Origin: an uncultured Clostridia bacterium
GTDB lineage: Bacteria; Bacillota; Clostridia; Christensenellales; UBA1242
Direction: 5' to 3'
Assembly (NCBI GenBank): GCA_947627585.1
Contig: CANQWP010000035.1
Location: 1-7,803, forward strand
DNA: 7,803 bases
Shown here: positions 1 through 4,311 of the stretch, in pieces
Position numbering within the stretch: the first letter of the stretch is position 1
Layout: every line of letters starts with the position of its first letter
Translations under genes and position numbers: made by a program
Notes under the pieces: generated by a model
Databases searched by the model: none
What the model saw: only the letters and a program-made list of their open reading frames with translations
What the model was told of the DNA's origin: nothing

Positions 1-306
1 TATAAATGGGCAGAACGCCTTTTTGAACGCCTTTTTCTCTTTTTGGCAAAAGTCGCAAACGGTCGCTTCGCTTTCAAGCGGAACATCGCAGACTTCACAG
101 CGATGGCCGTTGTTGAAAGGCAAAGTGCGAGCGCACTCGTCGCAATATGGTCGCTCGTCAAAGTTTGGAATGTCCGCGCCGCAGAAAACGCATTTCATGT
201 CTTCGGGAAAGAAAAGTTGGGTGGCAAACTTCTTGCTTGCCGTCCAAAAGCGCGAAAGGCGCACCGAAAGGTTTTTTGCAGCAGGTTTCTCTTCTTTTTT
301 CTTCAT
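1..306 (-). CDS. comFC: ComF family protein (ComFC-like), N-terminal part, runs off the left edge
   Basis: Reading the minus strand from ATG at 306 gives 102 open codons with no stop before the window edge. After a basic N-terminus (residues 1-30) comes LFFPEDMKCVFCGADI, the usual opening of ComF proteins. Four CxxC pairs follow: C39/C42, C55/C58, C70/C73 and C84/C87. They are spaced as two zinc ribbons, with the family-like phrases ARTLPF and CDFCQKEKKAFKKAFCPF. The missing C-terminal part should hold the phosphoribosyltransferase-like fold. In the family, ComFC is a cytosolic protein needed for natural transformation in Gram-positives; its homologues are also widespread in species not known to be competent. 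The start is supported by the protein pattern and by an extended -10 element just upstream; the ribosome site (GAGAA) is weak. Family identity is confident, a role in transformation here is inferred. Confidence 0.88.
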   Translation of the reverse strand, partial: MKKKEEKPAAKNLSVRLSRFWTASKKFATQLFFPEDMKCVFCGADIPNFDERPYCDECARTLPFNNGHRCEVCDVPLESEATVCDFCQKEKKAFKKAFCPFI

Positions 307-626
307 TTGTGTTCTCTTTTTCTCATTATATCAAATCTTTTTTTAAAAAGCACGCGAAAATGAAAAATAAATAAAAAAATGAAAAGGTTTTAAAAAAATG
401 TTTTTTTCTTATTTTTATTTTAATTTAATTTTCAAAAATGGCAGAGGGCGGTTGTTTGAGTTTAAGACGGCAATTTGAATCATTTTTTGTCCCTAAAACA
501 CTGGTGGTTGGGGGACTGGAGGAAGAAATTTCAAAAAAGTCAAATAAAAAATTAAAAAAGATTTTTTCGAATTTTGTAGAAATAAAAAAAATTTTTAAAA
601 ATTTTTAATTTTTTTGTTGAAATTGT
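307..626. other. A/T-rich intergenic region, no convincing gene
   Basis: About 320 bases separate divergent comFC and the pilin-like gene. Positions 335-437 and 530-626 are almost entirely A/T, with many A- and T-runs of 5-8 bases that are expected to bend DNA. Between them, 438-530 is clearly richer in G+C and includes a G-clustered stretch at 503-522 (five runs of two to five G). An open frame of 56 codons (ATG 438 to TAA 608, beginning MAEGGCLSLRRQF) crosses this island, but it has no ribosome site and its last third is A/T-run-encoded lysine, phenylalanine and asparagine, so I do not call it a gene. The island could be a remnant of a gene, repeat or small RNA. Confidence 0.6.
325..333 (-). 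promoter_or_regulatory. extended -10 promoter element for comFC
   Basis: On the minus strand this reads TGATATAAT, a perfect TGn extended -10 with a consensus TATAAT. The expected transcript start near 318 leaves only about 11 bases before the ATG at 306. No good -35 is seen 17 bases upstream, which is common where an extended -10 is present. Confidence 0.6.
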
Positions 627-655
627 TTGGAAATATTTTTTTAATGTGTTATGAT
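627..655 (+). promoter_or_regulatory. promoter of the pilin-like gene
   Basis: TTGGAA (627-632), a 17-base spacer and TATGAT (650-655) preceded by TGT make a sigma-A-like promoter with an extended -10. The A/T tract directly upstream could act as an UP element. The transcript would start near 662, giving a leader of about 73 bases that carries the dyad at 668-700. Confidence 0.6.
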
Positions 656-667
656 TTGTATGTAAAT

Positions 668-700
668 CAAATTTGGCAAGAATATTCTTGCAAGAATTTG
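668..700. promoter_or_regulatory. dyad in the pilin-gene leader (candidate operator or RNA hairpin)
   Basis: A perfect 16-bp palindrome, GCAAGAATATTCTTGC, lies at 676-691. It is flanked by CAAATT (668-673) and AATTTG (695-700), which extend the symmetry with a one-base offset. The octamer GCAAGAAT also recurs directly at 690-697. The site is just downstream of the predicted transcript start, where a bound repressor would block elongation; as RNA it would fold near the 5' end and stabilise the message. It does not resemble the CIRCE or LexA sites I know. Confidence 0.5.
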
Positions 701-734
701 AAACAATAATTTTAAATTATTGGAGGAGATAATT

Positions 735-1151
735 ATGAAATTTTTATCTATGTTAGGACTTGCTACGAATTGGAAGACGCTGCTTGATCAACTTAAAGGC
801 AAAGGTGGCGCAGATTGGGGCTGGGTTGGAACTCTTACAGATGTTCTTACGATTGTTTTGTGGGTTGCACTTGCACTCGTTGGTGCTGCAGGTGGAATTT
901 ATGCAGTTTATGTCGGCATCAAAATGGCAAGAGCAGACTCTGCCGAAGCGCGTGAAGAAAACAAAAAGCGTTTGGTCAACATCATTGTCACAATTGTTGT
1001 TGTTATCGTTTTGATTATCTTCTTCAACACATTCTTGCCTATGATTATCAGCGCATTCCAACAAGATGATGGTAGTCTTGGTTGGGATCCTGATTCAGAA
1101 GGCGGTTCCGTTGCCACAGCAGCAAAAGTGTTCTTGCGCTTGCCTTTGTAA
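735..1151 (+). CDS. small two-helix membrane protein, TrbC/VirB2-like type IV secretion pilin family
   Basis: A 138-residue protein with two strongly hydrophobic segments, about residues 31-60 (TLTDVLTIVLWVALALVGAAGGIYAVYVGIKM) and 77-104 (NIIVTIVVVIVLIIFFNTFLPMIISAF). They are joined by a short charged loop, ARADSAEAREENKKRLV. This layout, with the GIKMARA(D/E)...REE.KKR loop, is typical of TrbC/VirB2-like pilin subunits of type IV secretion systems in Gram-positives and mollicutes. Such proteins sit in the membrane and, in conjugation systems, assemble the transfer channel or pilus. The start at ATG 735 is chosen over TTG 720 because GGAGGAG at 722-728 lies six bases upstream of it. The acidic tail after residue 106 is not hydrophobic. 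The gene is monocistronic, with its own promoter and terminator. No ATPase, coupling protein or other secretion gene is nearby, so its role here is unknown. Family call is by pattern only. Confidence 0.72.
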   Translation: MKFLSMLGLATNWKTLLDQLKGKGGADWGWVGTLTDVLTIVLWVALALVGAAGGIYAVYVGIKMARADSAEAREENKKRLVNIIVTIVVVIVLIIFFNTFLPMIISAFQQDDGSLGWDPDSEGGSVATAAKVFLRLPL

Positions 1152-1173
1152 GCCTCGACAAACAAAAGAAAAC

Positions 1174-1199
1174 AAAACACCTTTTTCAAGGTGTTTTTT
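1174..1199 (+). terminator. Rho-independent terminator of the pilin-like gene
   Basis: A perfect 10-bp stem, AAAACACCTT (1174-1183) and AAGGTGTTTT (1188-1197), with a four-base loop, ends in a T-run. It starts 22 bases after the stop codon, so the gene is transcribed alone. Confidence 0.9.
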
Positions 1200-1237
1200 C
1201 TTTTTGCAATTTTGTGAATCATTCAAAGCCCTCCGCT

Positions 1238-1347
1238 TGTCATCCTGAATGTAGCGTAGCGGAATGAAGGATCTCAATAAGGCAGGGAATTCATTTAGGG
1301 CAAATTCCCTGACCAGCAGAGATCCTTCGTTTCACTCAGGATGACAG
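1238..1347. repeat. composite palindromic repeat, copy 1 (nested inverted repeats)
   Basis: About 110 bases with three nested pairs of inverted arms: TGTCATCCTGA (1238-1248) with TCAGGATGACA (1336-1346); AAGGATCTC (1267-1275) with GAGATCCTT (1319-1327); and CAGGGAATT (1283-1291) with AATTCCCTG (1303-1311). All arms match perfectly and the whole element can fold into one long hairpin. Modules recur in the other copies: CCCTGACCAGCAGAGAT again at 1801-1817 and TTCACTCAGGATGACAG again at 1454-1470. It is noncoding and MITE-like in shape. From memory, related sequences (read in frame as VILSEAKNL) are scattered through many bacterial genomes. Confidence 0.88.
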
Positions 1348-1356
1348 GTTGGGTGT

Positions 1357-1472
1357 GATGACAGGGAATTGAATGAGCCAGCCGTTTGGCCAGCAGAGAT
1401 CCTGCTCTCCATCAAGCGGGTCCGTTGAGAGAGATTTGCTCCGCAAATGCGCCTTCACTCAGGATGACAGGG
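1357..1472. repeat. composite palindromic repeat, copy 2 (rearranged)
   Basis: This copy lacks the left head arm. It begins near GATGACAGGG, carries the central module GACAGGGAATTGAATGAG (1360-1377, identical at 3709-3726), then CCAGCAGAGATCC (1390-1402), and ends with TTCACTCAGGATGACAG (1454-1470). About 50 bases are inserted between the last two modules; these include a small hairpin, ATTTGC/GCAAAT, near 1434-1448. It directly abuts the 3' end of the GIY-YIG gene. Confidence 0.8.
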
Positions 1473-1484
1473 GAGCACATGGGT

Positions 1485-1775
1485 TTATTTGTTCCACTGC
1501 AAACTTAAATCACAAAAATTGGGATTTGTTTGCATAATCAACTCATCTTTTCTTTTTCTTGTAAAGCCTTTCAGTTGTTTTTCTCTTGCAATCGCATCTT
1601 TGATATCGCCGCACATTTCAAAATAAACAAGTTTATGAACATTATATTTCTTTGTAAAACCTTCCAAAACGCCATTTTTGTGTTCGTGAACTCTTCGTTC
1701 AAGATTGTTTGTCACGCCGATATATAAAACTGTGTTGGTTTTGTTGGAAAGGATGTAAACATAATAGTCTTTCAT
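1485..1775 (-). CDS. GIY-YIG domain nuclease, small single-domain (YhbQ/UPF0213-like)
   Basis: A 96-residue protein made almost wholly of one GIY-YIG domain. The two core strands are YYVYIL (4-9) and LYIGVT (17-22). They are followed by NLERRVHEHK (24-33), which supplies the conserved arginine and histidine, and AIAREKQLK (61-69), whose Glu65 matches the family's metal-binding glutamate. All expected active-site residues are present, so it is probably an active metal-dependent DNA nuclease; substrate unknown. Single-domain members are common, poorly understood, and implicated in DNA repair or mobile-element biology. The ATG at 1775 has AAAGGA five bases upstream. No promoter is evident, so it may be cotranscribed with the antitoxin gene 77 bases upstream. 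Repeat copies flank it on both sides in the same orientation, which suggests arrival as part of a mobile cassette. Confidence 0.88.
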   Translation of the reverse strand: MKDYYVYILSNKTNTVLYIGVTNNLERRVHEHKNGVLEGFTKKYNVHKLVYFEMCGDIKDAIAREKQLKGFTRKRKDELIMQTNPNFCDLSLQWNK

Positions 1776-1799
1776 AAATTTCCTTTAAACATTTTTATG

Positions 1800-1844
1800 T
1801 CCCTGACCAGCAGAGATTCTTCGCTTCGCTCAGAATGACAGGGA
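1800..1844. repeat. composite palindromic repeat, copy 3 (tail module only)
   Basis: This copy starts TCCCTGACCAGCAGAGAT and ends CAGAATGACAGGGA. The outer hexamers TCCCTG (1800-1805) and CAGGGA (1839-1844) are inverted. It matches the right half of copy 1, in the same orientation as copies 1 and 2. It lies in the 77-base gap between the antitoxin gene and the GIY-YIG gene. Confidence 0.85.
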
Positions 1845-1852
1845 TGTGGCAA

Positions 1853-2110
1853 TCATTCGCCTTCTTTTTTATTTGCCAACTCCTCAAATGTAGGTCTAAA
1901 TCTTTCAAACACGCGTTTTGCAACGATGTCGATTTTTTCGTCATCGGTGAGGGCAAAAAAGTCAGCATCTTCACACTCCATGACAACAAACTTTGGCTTG
2001 TTGTTTTTCAAAATGACTACGCTTCCATTTTTTTCCACTTGTTTTGCAACCTTTGAAAAGTTTTGATTTGCCTCGGTAAGAGAAATCAAATTTTTTGTAT
2101 CAATAACCAT
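1853..2110 (-). CDS. Phd/YefM-family antitoxin, no adjacent toxin
   Basis: An 85-residue protein. Residues 1-50 match the Phd/YefM DNA-binding fold: an N-terminal strand, ISLTEANQNFSKVAKQVEKNG (9-29) as the helical part, then VVILKNNKPKFVVM (31-44). The C-terminal arm (DDEKIDIVAKRVFERFRPTFEELAN, 56-80) is the part that in the family wraps and neutralises the toxin. These antitoxins also repress their own operon. The ATG at 2110 has AAGGAG (2120-2125) and GAGGAAA upstream. It has its own strong promoter with a dyad over the -35. The usual place for a RelE- or Doc-type toxin, immediately downstream, instead holds a repeat and then the GIY-YIG gene. It may be an orphan, or its partner may have been lost or replaced. 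Confidence 0.85.
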   Translation of the reverse strand: MVIDTKNLISLTEANQNFSKVAKQVEKNGSVVILKNNKPKFVVMECEDADFFALTDDEKIDIVAKRVFERFRPTFEELANKKEGE

Positions 2111-2130
2111 ATTTCCTCGCTCCTTTTTAT

Positions 2131-2159
2131 ATTATATCACAAAAATAGGATAAATTCAA
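2131..2159 (-). promoter_or_regulatory. promoter of the antitoxin gene
   Basis: On the minus strand TTGAAT (2154-2159), 17 bases, then TATAAT (2131-2136) preceded by TGA give a near-consensus promoter with an extended -10. The transcript would start near 2124, at the edge of the ribosome site, so the leader is very short. Confidence 0.7.
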
Positions 2160-2167
2160 CCTATTTT
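2142..2167. promoter_or_regulatory. candidate autoregulatory operator of the Phd/YefM gene
   Basis: Perfect 8-bp inverted arms AAAATAGG (2142-2149) and CCTATTTT (2160-2167), with a 10-base spacer, bracket the -35 hexamer. Phd/YefM proteins bind such dyads to repress their own promoters, so the position fits. Binding itself is inferred. Confidence 0.5.
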
Positions 2168-2170
2168 GTC

Positions 2171-2208
2171 AAAAAAAATAAAAAAAACAGCACAAAGTGC
2201 TATTTTTT
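2171..2208 (-). terminator. Rho-independent terminator of cysS, overlapping its stop codon
   Basis: On the minus strand AGCAC (2197-2201) and GTGCT (2189-2193) form a tight stem with a three-base loop, extended by a G-T wobble and A/T pairs, and followed by an uninterrupted run of eight T. The TAG stop (2202-2200) lies inside the stem. This separates cysS from the antitoxin transcript, whose promoter is just beyond. Confidence 0.8.
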
Positions 2209-3561
2209 CAAAATTTCATATCCGTCTTTGGTGTCTTTGACGACAAAGCCGAGATCCAAGATTTGTGCACGCAGGGCATCGGCGGTGGCAAAGTCGCGAT
2301 TCTGCTTTGCTTGCCAGCGCTTTTCCGCCAAGGCTTTCACTTCTTGTGGAATGCTTTGTTCGTCTTCGTCCAAGTTCAGCCCAAGCACTTGATTGAACTT
2401 CAAAAGTGTGTCATAAACATTTTTGCTGCGCTCTTCTTTGAGCATTTTCAGGGTGCAAGCGATCGCTTTTGGCATGTTGAGGTCGTCATTTATGCTTTCC
2501 AAAAATTCGTCTTCAAATGGCTTTGTGTCCACGCGGGCAGCGCCGTTTTTGTGCTCTTTCGCCAAGTTTTTCAGCCCCTTTAAAGTGTTTTTTGCCATGT
2601 CGAGAGAGTCAAAAGTGAAGTTTTGCTGTTTGGAATAGTGCGCCAAAAAGTAGAAAAATCGAAAATCTTCCGCAGAATATCCTCGCTCTTCCAGGTCGGC
2701 GAGGCGATATATGTTGTTCAAACTTTTGCTCATCTTTCCGCCGTCAACTTGCAAAAACTCCAAATGCATCCACATTTTGACGACTTGGTGGCCATATCTG
2801 CTGTCGCTTTGGGCAATTTCGTTCTCGTGGTGAACGGGCTTGTGGTCAACGCCGCCGGTATGAATGTCGATTGTTTCCCCCAAAAATTTGTCGCCGATCA
2901 CCGAGCACTCAATGTGCCAGCCCGGATAGCCCATTCCCCACGGGCTTTCCCACTGCATGATGTGCTCTTTTGGCGCTTTCACCCAAAGCACAAAATCATA
3001 TGGCGTGTGCTTTTCTTCGTCCACGTCAATGCGCGCGCCGGCAAGCTTTTCGCGAATGTCCATGCCGGAAAGTTTGCCATATTCGGCGTCTTTTGAGATG
3101 TCAAAATAGATGCCTTTGCTGGTTTCATATGCAAAGCCCTTGTCAAGCAGCGCTTGGACAAACTTGATCATTTCGTCAATCACGCTTGTTGCAGGCACGA
3201 TGTGCTCCGGAAGGTCGATGTTCAGTGCACGCGCGTCCTTCATGAAAATGTCGGTGTAAAACTTGGCGATTTCCCAAGGGGTCTTGTGCTCGCGCTCGCT
3301 GGCAACAAGCATTTTGTCCTCGCCCTCGTCAGCATCACTGGTCAGGTGCCCCACGTCCGTGATATTCATGACGCCGTCAAGGTGATAGCCATTATATTTC
3401 AGCACGCGGCGAATGTTGTCCATGAAAAGATAGGCACGAAAATTGCCGATGTGAGGATAATAATACACTGTCGGGCCGCAAGAGTACATCTTCACAGTTT
3501 TGTTTTCGTGGCAAGGCACGTCTTCTTTTTGGCGGGTGAGGGAATTATAGAATTTGATCAT
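2200..3561 (-). CDS. cysS: cysteinyl-tRNA synthetase
   Basis: A 453-residue class I synthetase that joins cysteine to tRNA-Cys in the cytoplasm. Visible signatures: MYSCGPTVY with zinc-ligand C28; HIGN at 37-40 in place of HIGH; C219 in WHIECSVIG; H244 and E248 in HHENEIAQ, completing the zinc site; and KMSKS at 276-280. The C-terminal helical anticodon-binding region ends near the family's usual length (about 460). One departure: the strand before HHENE reads HTGGVDHKPV where most family members have HGGG.DL.FP. I start at ATG 3561, not the in-frame ATG at 3576, because GGAG at 3567-3570 is five bases upstream of 3561 and MIKFYNSLTR is the typical beginning. There is no room for a T-box leader between the marR terminator and the start. 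Confidence 0.97.
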   Translation of the reverse strand: MIKFYNSLTRQKEDVPCHENKTVKMYSCGPTVYYYPHIGNFRAYLFMDNIRRVLKYNGYHLDGVMNITDVGHLTSDADEGEDKMLVASEREHKTPWEIAKFYTDIFMKDARALNIDLPEHIVPATSVIDEMIKFVQALLDKGFAYETSKGIYFDISKDAEYGKLSGMDIREKLAGARIDVDEEKHTPYDFVLWVKAPKEHIMQWESPWGMGYPGWHIECSVIGDKFLGETIDIHTGGVDHKPVHHENEIAQSDSRYGHQVVKMWMHLEFLQVDGGKMSKSLNNIYRLADLEERGYSAEDFRFFYFLAHYSKQQNFTFDSLDMAKNTLKGLKNLAKEHKNGAARVDTKPFEDEFLESINDDLNMPKAIACTLKMLKEERSKNVYDTLLKFNQVLGLNLDEDEQSIPQEVKALAEKRWQAKQNRDFATADALRAQILDLGFVVKDTKDGYEILKK

Positions 3562-3571
3562 ATTTTCTCCG

Positions 3572-3588
3572 CGCATCGATGTGATGCG
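3572..3588 (-). promoter_or_regulatory. small hairpin in the cysS leader
   Basis: CGCATC (3572-3577) and GATGCG (3583-3588) form a 6-bp stem with a five-base loop, one base from the ribosome site GGAG (3567-3570). It could modulate translation initiation of cysS, but it is short. I see no clear promoter upstream; TTGAAC near 3616-3621 has no good -10 partner. Confidence 0.3.
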
Positions 3589-3620
3589 AAATTGTTTTCT
3601 TATTTTTATGAATTATGTTC

Positions 3621-3647
3621 AAAAAATGCCCGTTTTGAGCATTTTTT
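3621..3647 (-). terminator. terminator downstream of marR
   Basis: On the minus strand AAAAAATGCTC (3647-3637) pairs with GGGCATTTTTT (3631-3621) over 11 bp, including one G-T wobble, with a five-base loop, and ends in six T. It lies about 140 bases after the marR stop, with repeat copy 4 in between. The plus-strand RNA would form a slightly weaker hairpin. Confidence 0.7.
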
Positions 3648-3675
3648 TGCAAAATTTTGAGTTTCGCCGTTTTTT

Positions 3676-3775
3676 TGTCATGTCGAACGGAGTGAGACAT
3701 CTCCGCTGGACAGGGAATTGAATGAGCGTTGTCCTTGGCTTATCGAGATCCCTCGATTACTCTCGGAATGACAGG
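3676..3775. repeat. composite palindromic repeat, copy 4
   Basis: A diverged but nearly full-length copy, with outer arms TGTCAT (3676-3681) and ATGACA (3768-3773). A head module reads TCGAACGGAGTGAGACATCTC. The centre GACAGGGAATTGAATGAG (3709-3726) is identical over 18 bases to 1360-1377. A tail begins GAGATCCCTCG. It sits between the marR stop codon and the marR terminator, so it is transcribed as 3' untranslated RNA. Confidence 0.85.
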
Positions 3776-3783
3776 ATTGTGGG

Positions 3784-4167
3784 TCAAATTTTCTTGTTCA
3801 AAAAGGCGCAAAGGGTTTCGATTGCATGGTCAACTTCGGGCGAGTGTTCGCTGAAAAAGGCTTCAAGTTTTTTCAAGAAGTCGCCAAGTTCGCGCTTTCC
3901 TTTTTCGGTGAGAGCCATAAGGCGACAGCGCTTGTCAATTTCGCCTTGGCGCACCTCAACAAGCCCATCGTTTTCAAGTTCTTTTGTCATCAGTGCGAAG
4001 TTCGATTTTTTGAGGCCGAGTTTGTCGATAATCATGCTGACAGACAGGTTTTGATATTGCGAAATGAAATAAAGCACCTTCATTTTGAGCAGGTTGTTTT
4101 CAGCAAAATGCTTTGCCAAATTTTCGGTCAGCGCTTCAATTTCAAACAGTTTGTCAACATTTTTCAT
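3784..4167 (-). CDS. MarR-family transcriptional regulator
   Basis: A 127-residue winged-helix protein. Helix-turn-helix: NLSVSMIIDKLGLKKSNFALMTKELENDGLV (about 40-70). Wing: EVRQGEIDKRCRLMALTEKGKREL (71-94), with the D-K-R of the family's usual DxR wing motif and the LTEKG phrase. The ends form the helical dimer interface. Such proteins are dimeric repressors or activators, often of a divergent gene and of themselves, and often relieved by small phenolic or oxidant ligands; no ligand can be named here. The length is slightly short for the family (about 140). There is no ribosome site before the ATG at 4167; the promoter lies so close that the message is probably leaderless or nearly so. It is divergent from recD2 across 144 bases. 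Confidence 0.92.
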   Translation of the reverse strand: MKNVDKLFEIEALTENLAKHFAENNLLKMKVLYFISQYQNLSVSMIIDKLGLKKSNFALMTKELENDGLVEVRQGEIDKRCRLMALTEKGKRELGDFLKKLEAFFSEHSPEVDHAIETLCAFLNKKI

Positions 4168-4176
4168 ACATTTTCA

Positions 4177-4205
4177 ATTATACCTTGCCGTCAAATTTTT
4201 TGCAA
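4177..4205 (-). promoter_or_regulatory. promoter of marR, giving a near-leaderless message
   Basis: On the minus strand TTGCAA (4200-4205), 17 bases, TATAAT (4177-4182). The predicted transcript start near 4170 is about three bases from the ATG. An imperfect dyad just upstream (4204-4215 with 4226-4235: AACTGTTTTTTC and GAAAAAAGTT) could be a MarR site, but it is A/T-rich and weak. Confidence 0.55.
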
Positions 4206-4272
4206 CTGTTTTTTCGGCATTTTAAGAAAAAAGTTATGGAAAAATAAAAAATTTTGGCCGACCGATTTTTGT

Positions 4273-4301
4273 TTGCTTTTTGTGGCAAAAAACGCTAAAA
4301 T
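4273..4301 (+). promoter_or_regulatory. possible promoter of recD2
   Basis: TTGCTT (4273-4278), 17 bases, TAAAAT (4296-4301). The -35 matches consensus in only three positions. The predicted transcript start near 4308 is about four bases from the ATG at 4312, and no ribosome site is present in between. Confidence 0.4.
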
Positions 4302-4311
4302 ATATTTCAAC

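Noticed and set aside
720..734. TTG at 720 as start of the pilin-like gene
   Set aside because: The codons from 720 to 734 contain the GGAGGAG ribosome site itself, which is correctly placed for ATG 735.
1238..1844. CRISPR array
   Set aside because: Repeats are modular, palindromic and irregularly spaced, with no uniform spacers and no cas genes.
1776..1852. Hidden short toxin gene between the antitoxin and the GIY-YIG gene
   Set aside because: The 77 bases are mostly repeat copy 3 and hold no plausible toxin-coding frame.
1795..1989. Minus-strand open frame ending in VILSEAKNL
   Set aside because: It overlaps the antitoxin gene in another frame, and its end is translated repeat; this phrase is a known product of reading the repeat as protein.
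3562..3576. ATG at 3576 as start of cysS
   Set aside because: It would translate through the ribosome site that serves ATG 3561, and MIKFYNS is the usual N-terminus.
3154..3660. Long plus-strand open frame opposite cysS (also 2197-2583 and 2623-3096)
   Set aside because: These are antisense shadows of cysS with histidine- and phenylalanine-rich composition and no family resemblance.
3572..3675. T-box riboswitch before cysS
   Set aside because: Fewer than 60 bases lie between the marR terminator and the cysS start, too short for a T-box, and no T-box core sequence is seen.
3826..4311. In-frame upstream extension of RecD2 to an ATG at 3826
   Set aside because: The extra residues are antisense to marR and do not resemble RecD2; the family's N-terminus begins exactly at 4312.
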